From assembly GCA_017962495.1 (NCBI GenBank), contig JAGCVH010000009.1, positions 1 to 64,000 of the forward strand: DNA of 64,000 nucleotides, in the 5' to 3' direction. Below, piece by piece: positions 53,695-61,481 of the stretch. Below the pieces are notes generated by a model. It saw nothing but the letters and a program-made list of their open reading frames with translations. It was not told where the DNA came from and made no database searches. The first letter of the stretch is position 1, and each line of letters begins with the position of its first letter. Position numbers and translations under genes: made by a program. The stretch is from Bacteroidaceae bacterium. GTDB lineage: Bacteria; Bacteroidota; Bacteroidia; Bacteroidales; Bacteroidaceae.

Positions 53695-54363
53695 TTACTG
53701 GCGGGTCATAGCCCAACCGAGTTGCAGGCCATTGTAGCTCGAAAGAATCGACGACAGGGCAGAGGTCTTGGCAACACTGGAAAGCGCACCAAAGACGGAG
53801 AGCAGTTTATCGGCCTCGAAGAGCATATACATCTGGTTGCCCATAACAGTCACGTAAGGAGTAACCGAAGCCACGCCCAGAGCGCCCTGAATGGTCATCT
53901 GGCCCGTCTGCTGACTGTAGGTGTAAGTACCATTATATGCCTTTCCTCCACGAATCATCTGGCAGTTGCCCTGATTGTCGAAGGCCAATGTGGTCTTACC
54001 TGCCTGGAAACCAAGCTTTTTGAGTTGAGAGTCGAGTGTGGACTCAATCTTGGAACTGGCTACACTCGAACCGATCTGTGCCAGCACGTTCTCGGACTTG
54101 AAAGTAACCTTAGGCTGACTATAGACCCATGTACCAGCAATTGTGTTGGCATTGGTCGTAGCATTGCCCAGCAGGGAGGAAAGAATACCGCCCAGAATAC
54201 CCGTACCAGCGTTAGCAAGTGTGGAGTTGGCGTTGCCAGCATTACCCAGCATGCCTCCGGTATCGTTGCCCTGTAGGCCAGCTGAGTTGCCACCCATCAT
54301 GCCACAGCCACTGAGCATAATCGTAAGGCTCAGCAAGGATGCGAAAATAAGATTTTTCTTCAT
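53695..54363 (-). CDS. DUF4923 lipoprotein
   Basis: A 222-residue protein with a lipobox ending LSGC (C20). A Gly/Asn-rich linker (about 22-72) precedes the conserved domain, which starts TIAGTWVYSQPKVTFKSENVLA. I recognise DUF4923, a Bacteroidales family of unknown role. It lies between the methylase and the pseudouridine synthase on the minus strand. Confidence 0.85.
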   Translation of the reverse strand: MKKNLIFASLLSLTIMLSGCGMMGGNSAGLQGNDTGGMLGNAGNANSTLANAGTGILGGILSSLLGNATTNANTIAGTWVYSQPKVTFKSENVLAQIGSSVASSKIESTLDSQLKKLGFQAGKTTLAFDNQGNCQMIRGGKAYNGTYTYSQQTGQMTIQGALGVASVTPYVTVMGNQMYMLFEADKLLSVFGALSSVAKTSALSSILSSYNGLQLGWAMTRQ

Positions 54364-54376
54364 AACTAATTGTATT

Positions 54377-55282
54377 TTAATGGTTTATAAATAGGTTTAA
54401 GAAATCAGTCGGGTAGGGGGTCTCAAATTCCATCCGTTGCCCAGTGACAGGATGATAGAGGAAGAGACGATAGGCGTGGAGACAGAGACGATGGAGTGGA
54501 TTCTGCGTGCTGCCATACTTGTCATCGCCACAAACGGGATGTCCAAGATCGGCCATATGCACACGTATCTGATTCTTTCGTCCCGTTTCCAATCGAAGTT
54601 CCACAAGTGTGAATTTCTCATTTTTATTCAGCACTCGGAAGTGCGTAATAGCCAGCTTCCCACCGTTATCAGTAGGACTGCTAAATGTGACACAAGCATT
54701 GTTGTCCTTGAGCCAAGATTCTACCGTTCCGCCTTCCTTGTCCATCTCTCCACCCAAAACGGCAATATATCTGCGGTCGAAGACGCGTCCTTTCCAATCA
54801 TTCTCCAGACACATGGCAGCCTCTATCGTCTTAGCATAGACCATCAGTCCCGAAGTATCACGATCGAGACGATGAACCACATGAGCGTGGCATTTGAAAT
54901 GACGACGCTGGAAATACTCATCGAGAATGGTCTTCACGCAGAACTGCCCACCTGTGGAAGCAGCAGAGAGAATGCCTGGCTGCTTCTCGATGACGATTAT
55001 ATCCTTATCTTCATATACAATACGAATCCAACGAGAGTCAAGTTCTGTCTTGCGACGATGCTTGCTAACGCGAACCACCATGCCGGGCTCGAGGGGATGG
55101 TCGTAACGAGTCACTAATTTCCCATCCACAGAAATACCACGTCCTTGCAGGATGTCCTTAGCCTTGTTGCGACTGATGCCGTGAATCTCTTGCATCAGGA
55201 ACTCAAGTAACGTGGAGCTTTCCCGCACGGTGTACTCGTTGTATTTAGTTGCAGCATATTGTTCGCCTGATAGATTCTTCAT
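54377..55282 (-). CDS. RluA-family pseudouridine synthase with S4 domain
   Basis: A 301-residue protein. An S4 RNA-binding domain (about 20-75; LMQEIHGISRNKAKDILQGRGISV) is followed by the catalytic domain. The catalytic aspartate is in HVVHRLDRDTSGLMVYAK (about 136-153), and the basic GRKNQIRVHMADLGHP segment is present. It isomerises uridine in rRNA or tRNA. The 118 bases upstream have no other gene. Confidence 0.93.
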   Translation of the reverse strand: MKNLSGEQYAATKYNEYTVRESSTLLEFLMQEIHGISRNKAKDILQGRGISVDGKLVTRYDHPLEPGMVVRVSKHRRKTELDSRWIRIVYEDKDIIVIEKQPGILSAASTGGQFCVKTILDEYFQRRHFKCHAHVVHRLDRDTSGLMVYAKTIEAAMCLENDWKGRVFDRRYIAVLGGEMDKEGGTVESWLKDNNACVTFSSPTDNGGKLAITHFRVLNKNEKFTLVELRLETGRKNQIRVHMADLGHPVCGDDKYGSTQNPLHRLCLHAYRLFLYHPVTGQRMEFETPYPTDFLNLFINH

Positions 55283-55400
55283 AAGATTTCAATAATTCAT
55301 AGTTTTGTGTGAGAGGCTAGGGCTTACTAAATTCTCGATTAAACATAACGCAGATTCCAATTATTTGGTATAGAGATTATAGTCTGAGGCTTTATAGATA

Positions 55401-56000
55401 TTAACCAGAGGCTATAGAGACACCTCGGATAAGCTCAAGACGAGATTTCAGTTGCGTCGCTTCGCTCTGACGAATTTGCAGAATGAGCAGGCACGTCATC
55501 TCGAATTGTTGACTCAGCACGCGTGGATTCATTTCCTTAACGACACGCATAACTTCGTTCATGAGCGGATACTCGAATGTCACGTTGAGAATCTCGTCAA
55601 CTGTTCGTTCCTCAATCTCCGCATTCTCCAGCGCTTCTATGGTCGCTTGCTTGTAAGCATTCGTCAGTCCGCTTGTCCCTAACTTAATGCCACCGAAATA
55701 TCGAACCACGATAACCAGCGTATTAGTGAGATTATATTTCGTCAGTTGTCCGAGAATCGGTTTTCCTGCAGTTCCCGAGGGCTCACCGTTGTCTACAGCA
55801 CGGAATTGGTCATGAAGATGCCCGAGCACATAAGCGTAGCATACATGTCGGGCATCGTAGTATTCCTTTTCATATTTCTGCACCAACGTCTTCACTTCCT
55901 CGGTGTTTTCAACGTGGAAGGCAAAGGCAAGGAATTTTGAGCGTTTCTCGCTATATTCGCCTGTGCTTGAGCCGTTTATGGTGAGATATGAATCGGTCAA
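55401..56000 (-). CDS. YigZ/IMPACT-family protein
   Basis: A 199-residue protein with the UPF0029 core: KRSKFLAFAF, then DARHVCYAYVLG, the DNGEPSGTAGKPIL segment, and VVRYFGGIKLGTSGL (about 110-124), followed by a C-terminal DUF1949-like domain. The family is linked to translation or ribosome control in other organisms; its exact role here is unknown. Confidence 0.92.
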   Translation of the reverse strand: MTDSYLTINGSSTGEYSEKRSKFLAFAFHVENTEEVKTLVQKYEKEYYDARHVCYAYVLGHLHDQFRAVDNGEPSGTAGKPILGQLTKYNLTNTLVIVVRYFGGIKLGTSGLTNAYKQATIEALENAEIEERTVDEILNVTFEYPLMNEVMRVVKEMNPRVLSQQFEMTCLLILQIRQSEATQLKSRLELIRGVSIASG

Positions 56001-56065
56001 TCGTATGGTTTAACGGTTAAAGTGTAACGGGCAATTGCTCAATATTGAGCTTATGCCTCGAGACC

Positions 56066-57313
56066 TCAATCCAACTTATGCACCACAAGTCCGCTGCGCA
56101 GTTTTGGCTCGAACCAAGTGGCCTTTGGAGGCATAATCTTACCGCTGTCGGCAATATTCATGATTTCCTCCATGCTTACGGGATAAAGCGCCAAAGCCAT
56201 CACCATCTCACCAGAATCCACACGGCGCTCCAGTTCATCATAACCACGCAATCCACCTACAAAATCGATTCGATTACTGCCACGCAAGTCTTTGATATTA
56301 AGCAACTTATCGAGGATGAGATTGCTACTTACACTCACGTCGAGGCCCCCTATCGGATCTGTGTCATCAGCCAGACCATCATGGAGTTGTAGACGATACC
56401 AATACCCGTCGAGATAGAGCGAGAACTGATGCTTCTTCTGCGGATGGCGTTGCTCTTTGCCACAGCATTCGATATCGAAGTCCTCGCCCAATGCAGCCAG
56501 GAACTCCTGTGGTGTGCGTCCATTGAGGTCGCGTACTACCCTATTGTAATCCAGGATTGTGAGTTGACTTGCAGGGAAGCAGACTGCCATGAAGTAGTTA
56601 TACTCCTCGTCGCCCTTGTGGTTGGGGTTCTGCTTGCGCTTCTCGTCGCCCAACAGAGCTGCTGCAGCCGAACGGTGGTGTCCGTCGGCGATATACATAT
56701 AAGGTATACGCGCGAAAGTCTGAGTGATGGTGTCGATGTCCTGCTTATCCTTCACGAGCCACAATTGATGGCGGAATCCGTCGATGGGAGCAATGAAGTC
56801 GTACTCGGGTTCGGTCTGTGCATAGCGAGCCACGATGCTGTCTATCACCTCGTTATCCTTGTAGGCAAAGAAAACGGGTTCCATGTTGGCATTAGTGGCA
56901 CGCACGTGCTTCATGCGGTCTTCCTCCTTATCGCGGCGTGTGAGTTCGTGCTTCTTGATGACGCCCGTCATGTAGTCTTCCACAGCAGCAGCCACAACCA
57001 GTCCAAACTGCGTCTTCCCGTTCATGGTCTGGGCATAGATGTAATACATCTCCTCGCCATCTTGCACGAGCCATCCTTCCTGCTGGAACTTCTGGAAGTT
57101 CTTCGTTGCCTGCTCATAGACACGCGGGTCGTACTCGCTAGTGCCTACGGGAAAGTCTATCTCGGGCTTGATGATGTGGTACAGGCTCTTCTCGTTATCG
57201 CCTGCCTCAGCCCTTGCCTCTTCGCTTTCCAGCACGTCATAGGGTCGGCTCTCCACCTGCTCAACAAGTTCGCGTGGTGGGCGCAATCCCTTGAATGGTT
57301 TTATCGTTGCCAT
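56066..57313 (-). CDS. DUF1015 family protein
   Basis: A 415-residue protein. It has the DUF1015 start, ATIKPFKGLRPPRELVEQVESRPYDVL, and the conserved YIADGHHRSAAAA (about 213-225). The family's H-x-x-R site may bind a phosphate group. It is encoded 2 bases downstream of serA on the minus strand, as in other Bacteroidales, suggesting a link to serine metabolism; the reaction is unknown. Confidence 0.93.
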   Translation of the reverse strand: MATIKPFKGLRPPRELVEQVESRPYDVLESEEARAEAGDNEKSLYHIIKPEIDFPVGTSEYDPRVYEQATKNFQKFQQEGWLVQDGEEMYYIYAQTMNGKTQFGLVVAAAVEDYMTGVIKKHELTRRDKEEDRMKHVRATNANMEPVFFAYKDNEVIDSIVARYAQTEPEYDFIAPIDGFRHQLWLVKDKQDIDTITQTFARIPYMYIADGHHRSAAAALLGDEKRKQNPNHKGDEEYNYFMAVCFPASQLTILDYNRVVRDLNGRTPQEFLAALGEDFDIECCGKEQRHPQKKHQFSLYLDGYWYRLQLHDGLADDTDPIGGLDVSVSSNLILDKLLNIKDLRGSNRIDFVGGLRGYDELERRVDSGEMVMALALYPVSMEEIMNIADSGKIMPPKATWFEPKLRSGLVVHKLD

Positions 57314-57315
57314 GA

Positions 57316-58233
57316 TTAGTTCAACTTAAATTTCGTTATTCCTTGCTCGAGGAAACCAACGATCTGGTTGGCGGCAGCAATACCTGCGTTGACGTTAGCC
57401 TCTGCTGTCTGAGCACCCATCTTCTTGGGTGTAGCGAAGTAGCGTCCAGCAGCTTTTTCGGCAAACTCAGCGTCCATATCGGGCTTGATATCGGTCAGGT
57501 ACTTCAGATCGGTGCGTTCCTCCATGAGAGCGAGCAAACCAGCCTCGTCGATGACTTCCTTACGGGCTGTATTGACGAGAATACCACCCTTCTTCATGCG
57601 TCCCACGAGGTCATGGTTTATGCTCTGACGAGTCTCGGGTGTGGCAGGGATGTGCAGGGAGACGATATCACACTCGTCGAAGAGTTGCTCCTGACAGTCG
57701 GCAGCCTCTACCCCAGCCTGCTCGATGACCTCCTTCGGGCAGTAGGCATCATAGGCCATCACCTTCATACCGAAACCATTGGCGATGCGAGCCACGTTGC
57801 GACCCACGTTACCGAAGGCCAGAATGCCCAGTTTCTTACCCAACAGTTCCGTTCCGCTTGTGCCGTTGAAGAAGTTGCGTACGCCATAGACGAGCATGCC
57901 GAACACGAGTTCTGCCACCGAGTTGGCGTTTTGTCCGGGAGTGTTCATAGCCACCACGTTGTGGGCAGTACAAGCTTGCAGGTCGAGATTGTCGAATCCT
58001 GCGCCCGCGCGTACAACTATCTTTAGTTGCTTAGCAGCTTCCACCACTTCGGCATCTACCTTATCCGAGCGAACAATCAGGGCGTCGGCATCCTTCACAG
58101 CCTCCAGCAGTTGTGCCTTCTCGGTATATTTCTCCAACAGTGCCAGCTCGTAACCAGCCTTGTCTGTCACCTCACGAATGCCATCCACAGCAACCTTGCT
58201 GAATGGCTTTTCTGTAGCAATAAGTACTTTCAT
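57316..58233 (-). CDS. serA: D-3-phosphoglycerate dehydrogenase
   Basis: A 305-residue D-2-hydroxyacid dehydrogenase without the ACT domain, as is common in this phylum. It has LGILAFGNVGRNVARIANGFGMKV (NAD-binding) and the catalytic Arg, Glu and His in IVVRAGAGFDN, TDIKPDMDAEFAEKAA and FATPKKMGAQTAEA. It starts serine synthesis from 3-phosphoglycerate. It is downstream of serC. Confidence 0.93.
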   Translation of the reverse strand: MKVLIATEKPFSKVAVDGIREVTDKAGYELALLEKYTEKAQLLEAVKDADALIVRSDKVDAEVVEAAKQLKIVVRAGAGFDNLDLQACTAHNVVAMNTPGQNANSVAELVFGMLVYGVRNFFNGTSGTELLGKKLGILAFGNVGRNVARIANGFGMKVMAYDAYCPKEVIEQAGVEAADCQEQLFDECDIVSLHIPATPETRQSINHDLVGRMKKGGILVNTARKEVIDEAGLLALMEERTDLKYLTDIKPDMDAEFAEKAAGRYFATPKKMGAQTAEANVNAGIAAANQIVGFLEQGITKFKLN

Positions 58234-58344
58234 AATACAGACCCCTACCCTATCTTCCCCCCACGAGGGGAGGGCTTTGATTCATTTTAGGGATTAAGGG
58301 GATTTAATTTTGTTAATTACTTAATATCTTTGCTTATTTACGCT

Positions 58345-58400
58345 CATCCCCTACCCACTCCCCTCTCTAAAAGAGAGGAGCCGGGGGGAGAGTCTTTTTA
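58345..58400. terminator. CCCCTCTC/GAGAGG hairpin between serC and serA
   Basis: CCTCTCT pairs with AGAGAGG around AAA, within the sequence TCCCCTCTCTAAAAGAGAGG. A CTTTTT follows on the plus strand; the minus strand also has A-rich flanks. It lies in the 164-base serC-serA gap and is similar to other simple G/C hairpins of the genome. It could modulate serA expression relative to serC. Confidence 0.4.
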
Positions 58401-59465
58401 GTGCAATTTCTCAAACTCCTGCATGGCAGCAACGAGAGCATTGACGCCCTCCATGTCCATAGCGTTGTAGCAAGAGGCACGGAAACCGCCTACCGAACGG
58501 TGGCCCTTGATGCCCACCATGCCGCGCTCTGTGGCGAACTGCATGAAGTCGGCCTCCAGTTCCTTGTACTCGTCCTTCATCACGAAGCAGAGGTTCATCA
58601 CCGAACGATCCTCCTCAGCCACTGTGCCGCGGAACAGCTTGTTGCGGTCAATCTCTCCGTAAACCACCTTGGCGCGCTCAAGAGCACGACGCTCCATTTC
58701 CTTCACACCACCACACTTCTTTATCCACTTCAGGGTCTGCAGGGCGCAGTAGATGGGCACCGTGGGAGGCGTATTGAACATAGAACCGCCCTTAATGTGG
58801 GTGCGATAGTCGAGCATAGTGGGAATCTGACGGCTCACCTTGCCCAGAGCGTCATCCTTCACAATCACGAAGGTGACACCAGCCATAGACAGGTTCTTCT
58901 GAGCACCGCCGTAGATGCAGTTATACTTGCTGACGTCGATAGGACGCGAGAAGATGTCGGACGACATATCGGCAATCATAGGCACGGGACTATCCAGTTC
59001 CTTACGGATTTCCGTTCCGTAGATGGTGTTGTTGGTTGTGATGTGGAAATAGTCGGCATCCGTGGGAATCACGAAGTCCTTGGGGATGTACGAATACACG
59101 CTCTCTGCCGAGCTTGCCACTTCCACTACTTCGCCGAAGAGCTTAGCCTCTGCCATAGCCTTCTTAGCCCACACGCCCGTGTTCAGGTAAGCGGCCTTGT
59201 GCTCGAGGAAGTTGTAGGGAACCATGCAGAACTCCAGACTTGCGCCACCTCCGAGGAACAGCACGCTGTAGCCTTCGGGGATGTCCAGCAGCTCCTTGAA
59301 CAGGGCAACAGCCTCGTCCACGACGGGCTGGAAGTTCTTGGCTCTGTGGCTCATTTCCATTAGTGACAAGCCGCTGCCTTCGAAGTCGATGCAAGCGGCT
59401 GCTGTGGCCTCCATCACTTCGCGGGGAAGCTTTGAAGGACCGGCATTGAAATTGTACTTTTTCAT
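58398..59465 (-). CDS. serC: Phosphoserine aminotransferase
   Basis: A 355-residue PLP enzyme. [18 protein letters not shown] is the canonical start (the ATG at 59465; a longer frame adds 15 unlikely residues). [23 protein letters not shown] (the Asp for PLP) and [13 protein letters not shown] (the Schiff-base Lys) are present. It makes 3-phosphoserine and is followed by serA. Confidence 0.95.
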   Translation of the reverse strand: MKKYNFNAGPSKLPREVMEATAAACIDFEGSGLSLMEMSHRAKNFQPVVDEAVALFKELLDIPEGYSVLFLGGGASLEFCMVPYNFLEHKAAYLNTGVWAKKAMAEAKLFGEVVEVASSAESVYSYIPKDFVIPTDADYFHITTNNTIYGTEIRKELDSPVPMIADMSSDIFSRPIDVSKYNCIYGGAQKNLSMAGVTFVIVKDDALGKVSRQIPTMLDYRTHIKGGSMFNTPPTVPIYCALQTLKWIKKCGGVKEMERRALERAKVVYGEIDRNKLFRGTVAEEDRSVMNLCFVMKDEYKELEADFMQFATERGMVGIKGHRSVGGFRASCYNAMDMEGVNALVAAMQEFEKLH

Positions 59466-59507
59466 CGTCAATTCTTTATTTGGGGTTATACTTTTTTTAT
59501 TTGCACA

Positions 59508-59515
59508 CAAATGTA
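59508..59515 (-). promoter_or_regulatory. -7 promoter box for serC (TACATTTG on the minus strand)
   Basis: The plus strand reads CAAATGTA; the minus strand gives TACATTTG, which fits TAnnTTTG, 43 bases before the serC start. Confidence 0.65.
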
Positions 59516-59564
59516 CGGAAAAAAGCCGACCCGACCAAACTTTTTAACAAAAAATGACCCACTT

Positions 59565-60524
59565 CTACTTGTCCGGTCCCCACAGCCGATAGCGAATCCA
59601 CACATGCAGCCAGGCACGGGCTATCGAATCCACGGCATCGGCCATCAGTTTCGAGCTGTACTCCTCGAAACGCTTTGCCTGCTCCGTCTTCTTGTACTCC
59701 GTCCAACCCGTGTCGACAAAGTCCTTAGGGAACATCTCGTAAGCCAGCAGGTAGGAATACTCCGTCACGGCACTCATGTAGTCCCAAGTGCTGTAGTCGC
59801 TGTTGCCCCAGTTGTAGACGAATGGCCGCTCCAGAATCTTCCTCTCCACCGTCTCCATCAGGCTTGCAATCTTGTCCGTCCGCAAGGGATAGCCATTGGG
59901 GTCGTAGAAGAAACGATTGTTGTCGTCGTCTATCTCATACGACTTTTTCACCCCATTCTCCCACTGCGTTTCCACAGCCGCATGAATCTTTGCCAGCGAA
60001 CGCGCATCGCAGTGCAGCGGCATGTGAGCGTCGGCTATGTAGTGACTCATGATGAAGAAACGCATCGCCATGTGCGTCGAGGAGGGCGCTATCGGGTTGC
60101 CCTTATCCTCACGGTACTGAATCTTGAAGTTATCTACGATGGTGTGAGCCATGGCGTCGCAACGGTCACACAGGTTACCCTTGTCGATGACGAACTGCCT
60201 TCCGTACAGTCTCGACTCCTCCATCATCAGCTGCCTCACCTCCATGGTCGCGGGCAGAACCTTGAACGAACGAGGTTCGTCGCTAATCTCATCAGGCACA
60301 TACTTCACGCCGTGGCTCAAACCCTGGTCGGAGAATACCTCGTCAGGATACCACGCCCCCTGAACCACAAAATCGCGGTAGTTCTTAAACCATCGCACGA
60401 GGCTCTTGGCAAACCTCTTTACCTCCACTGTCGACTTCCCCGTGCCTTCCGTTTTGGGCAGTGCGGCTTGGTCGAGCCGCTTCATTGCCATAAAAGCCAA
60501 CCATGCATGCGTGTACTTTTTCAT
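59565..60524 (-). CDS. Zinc-dependent phospholipase C / S1-P1 nuclease-like protein
   Basis: A 319-residue protein. The features are those of the all-alpha PLC/P1 nuclease fold: HAWLAFMAM near the N-terminus (H at the free N-terminus often binds zinc), and SHYIADAHMPLHCDA (about 157-171), where H-x-x-D-x-H-x-P-x-H ligates zinc. No obvious signal peptide exists, which is odd for this family and leaves location uncertain. Confidence 0.75.
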   Translation of the reverse strand: MKKYTHAWLAFMAMKRLDQAALPKTEGTGKSTVEVKRFAKSLVRWFKNYRDFVVQGAWYPDEVFSDQGLSHGVKYVPDEISDEPRSFKVLPATMEVRQLMMEESRLYGRQFVIDKGNLCDRCDAMAHTIVDNFKIQYREDKGNPIAPSSTHMAMRFFIMSHYIADAHMPLHCDARSLAKIHAAVETQWENGVKKSYEIDDDNNRFFYDPNGYPLRTDKIASLMETVERKILERPFVYNWGNSDYSTWDYMSAVTEYSYLLAYEMFPKDFVDTGWTEYKKTEQAKRFEEYSSKLMADAVDSIARAWLHVWIRYRLWGPDK

Positions 60525-60557
60525 AGTAGTAATCGTTTAAGTTAAGCTTTACGAAGC

Positions 60558-60565
60558 CAAATTTA
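60558..60565 (-). promoter_or_regulatory. -7 promoter box (TAAATTTG on the minus strand)
   Basis: The plus strand reads CAAATTTA, so the minus strand carries TAAATTTG, fitting TAnnTTTG, 34 bases before the start of the phospholipase-like gene. Confidence 0.5.
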
Positions 60566-60688
60566 AGACTAAATTTCCAATTCACAAAAGAAACAGAGCG
60601 GAAATTGAGGAGAAAAAGCGAGAGGAACAAGGAGGAAGAATCCTTAATATTATATCTTGAGGCCCCTCCTAAGAGCAGATAGAGGGAC

Positions 60689-61036
60689 TTATGCTTGTAC
60701 TATCTGGGCCTTTGGATTGTCCAACCTGGCGCCTTTGCTTGCCCAATTCATTGGAAAGTTGCGACAAATGGCTTCCACCAGTAGTGACAATTGGCCCTTG
60801 TTACCCCCACTTTCTGCAACGAGGTTAGCCATTTGACCACATGGTTCCTTCCAAGTGAGGTCGGGGTACTGAAATTCCGAACCACTAATGTGAGCGCCAA
60901 GTATAGGAAAAAACATCGGAACAAGGGGTTCATGCATGTCTTTTGAGGCCTGTGAGAGGAGCAATTTGATGCATTCTGTGCCTTTTCCGAGCTTCGGCAT
61001 CTTAGGCGCAGAGGGTTTACTGATATCGTATCTCAT
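60689..61036 (-). pseudogene. N-terminal relic of a DUF3987/VirE-type mobile-element protein
   Basis: The 115-residue frame contains PMFFPILGAHISGSEFQYP, then DLTWKEPCGQMANLVAESGG and NKGQLSLLVEAICRNF, which I recognise from the N-terminus of the large DUF3987-type primase/helicase-related proteins of Bacteroidetes elements. Those proteins are several hundred residues long. Here the frame stops after NPKAQIVQA, so only a start remains. A related fragment lies at 61235-61330 across a repeat. Confidence 0.6.
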
Positions 61037-61075
61037 TGTATTACAGCTTTTTAGATGAATAACTATTGATTGATC

Positions 61076-61099
61076 ATTTCAATTTCAGTTATTTCAATT
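61076..61099. repeat. Inverted partner of the AACTGAAAT repeats
   Basis: ATTTCAATTTCAGTTATTTCAATT contains ATTTCAGTT (61082-61090), the reverse complement of the AACTGAAAT unit at 61199, with degenerate copies on each side. A TTGATCA heptamer flanks both this array (61069-61075) and the direct array (61194-61200). It could be the left arm of an origin or a recombination site of the decayed element. Confidence 0.55.
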
Positions 61100-61198
61100 A
61101 ATTATCAGAGGGTGTCAATTCTTGTATTTCTATATATAACTAATTAATTATTAATAAGTTATAAGATATAAGAAAGCGATATCGAAACAATATTGATC

Positions 61199-61234
61199 AA
61201 CTGAAATAACTGAAATAACTGAAATAACTGAAAT
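61199..61234. repeat. Four tandem copies of AACTGAAAT
   Basis: The 9-base unit AACTGAAAT occurs four times in a row without change (61199-61207, 61208-61216, 61217-61225, 61226-61234). The array ends at the stop codon of the minus-strand relic that follows. Short iterated units beside replication-type genes resemble iterons, but no replication function is shown. Confidence 0.8.
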
Positions 61235-61330
61235 TCACTCTTCTTCTACAAGGCCTTTAAGCGCTTTGCGCAATTCGTTACACACTCCGATGGCATAGGC
61301 GTCCACCGAGAACTTGGCGATTAATCCTTA
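61235..61330 (-). pseudogene. C-terminal relic of a second element gene
   Basis: Read on the minus strand, the frame gives IAKFSVDAYAIGVC, then NELRKALKGLVEEE and a stop at 61235. It is closed upstream by a stop, so only about 30 codons survive. Its helical, acidic end looks like the C-terminus of a larger protein of the VirE/BT4734 type. The identification is tentative. Confidence 0.4.
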
Positions 61331-61379
61331 GAGGGTTCAGAAATCTCATAAGAGATTTGCAAGATTGCAGGATTTTTGT

Positions 61380-61387
61380 TATCTTTG
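61380..61387 (+). promoter_or_regulatory. Promoter box (TATCTTTG) for the PL11 lyase
   Basis: TATCTTTG fits TAnnTTTG with TTTG at 61356-61359 as -33 box, 20 bases away. The start codon follows about 95 bases later, giving room for a leader. Confidence 0.75.
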
Positions 61388-61481
61388 TAGTCGAAAACTA
61401 ACTGAACCTACTAACCAATTAAGCTATAACAATCAAAAAGACCATGGGGTCGCTATGGGCTTTACCAAACAAAAAAGTGCT

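Noticed and set aside
61199-61234. CRISPR array
   Set aside because: Units are 9 bases with no spacers, and no cas gene is present.
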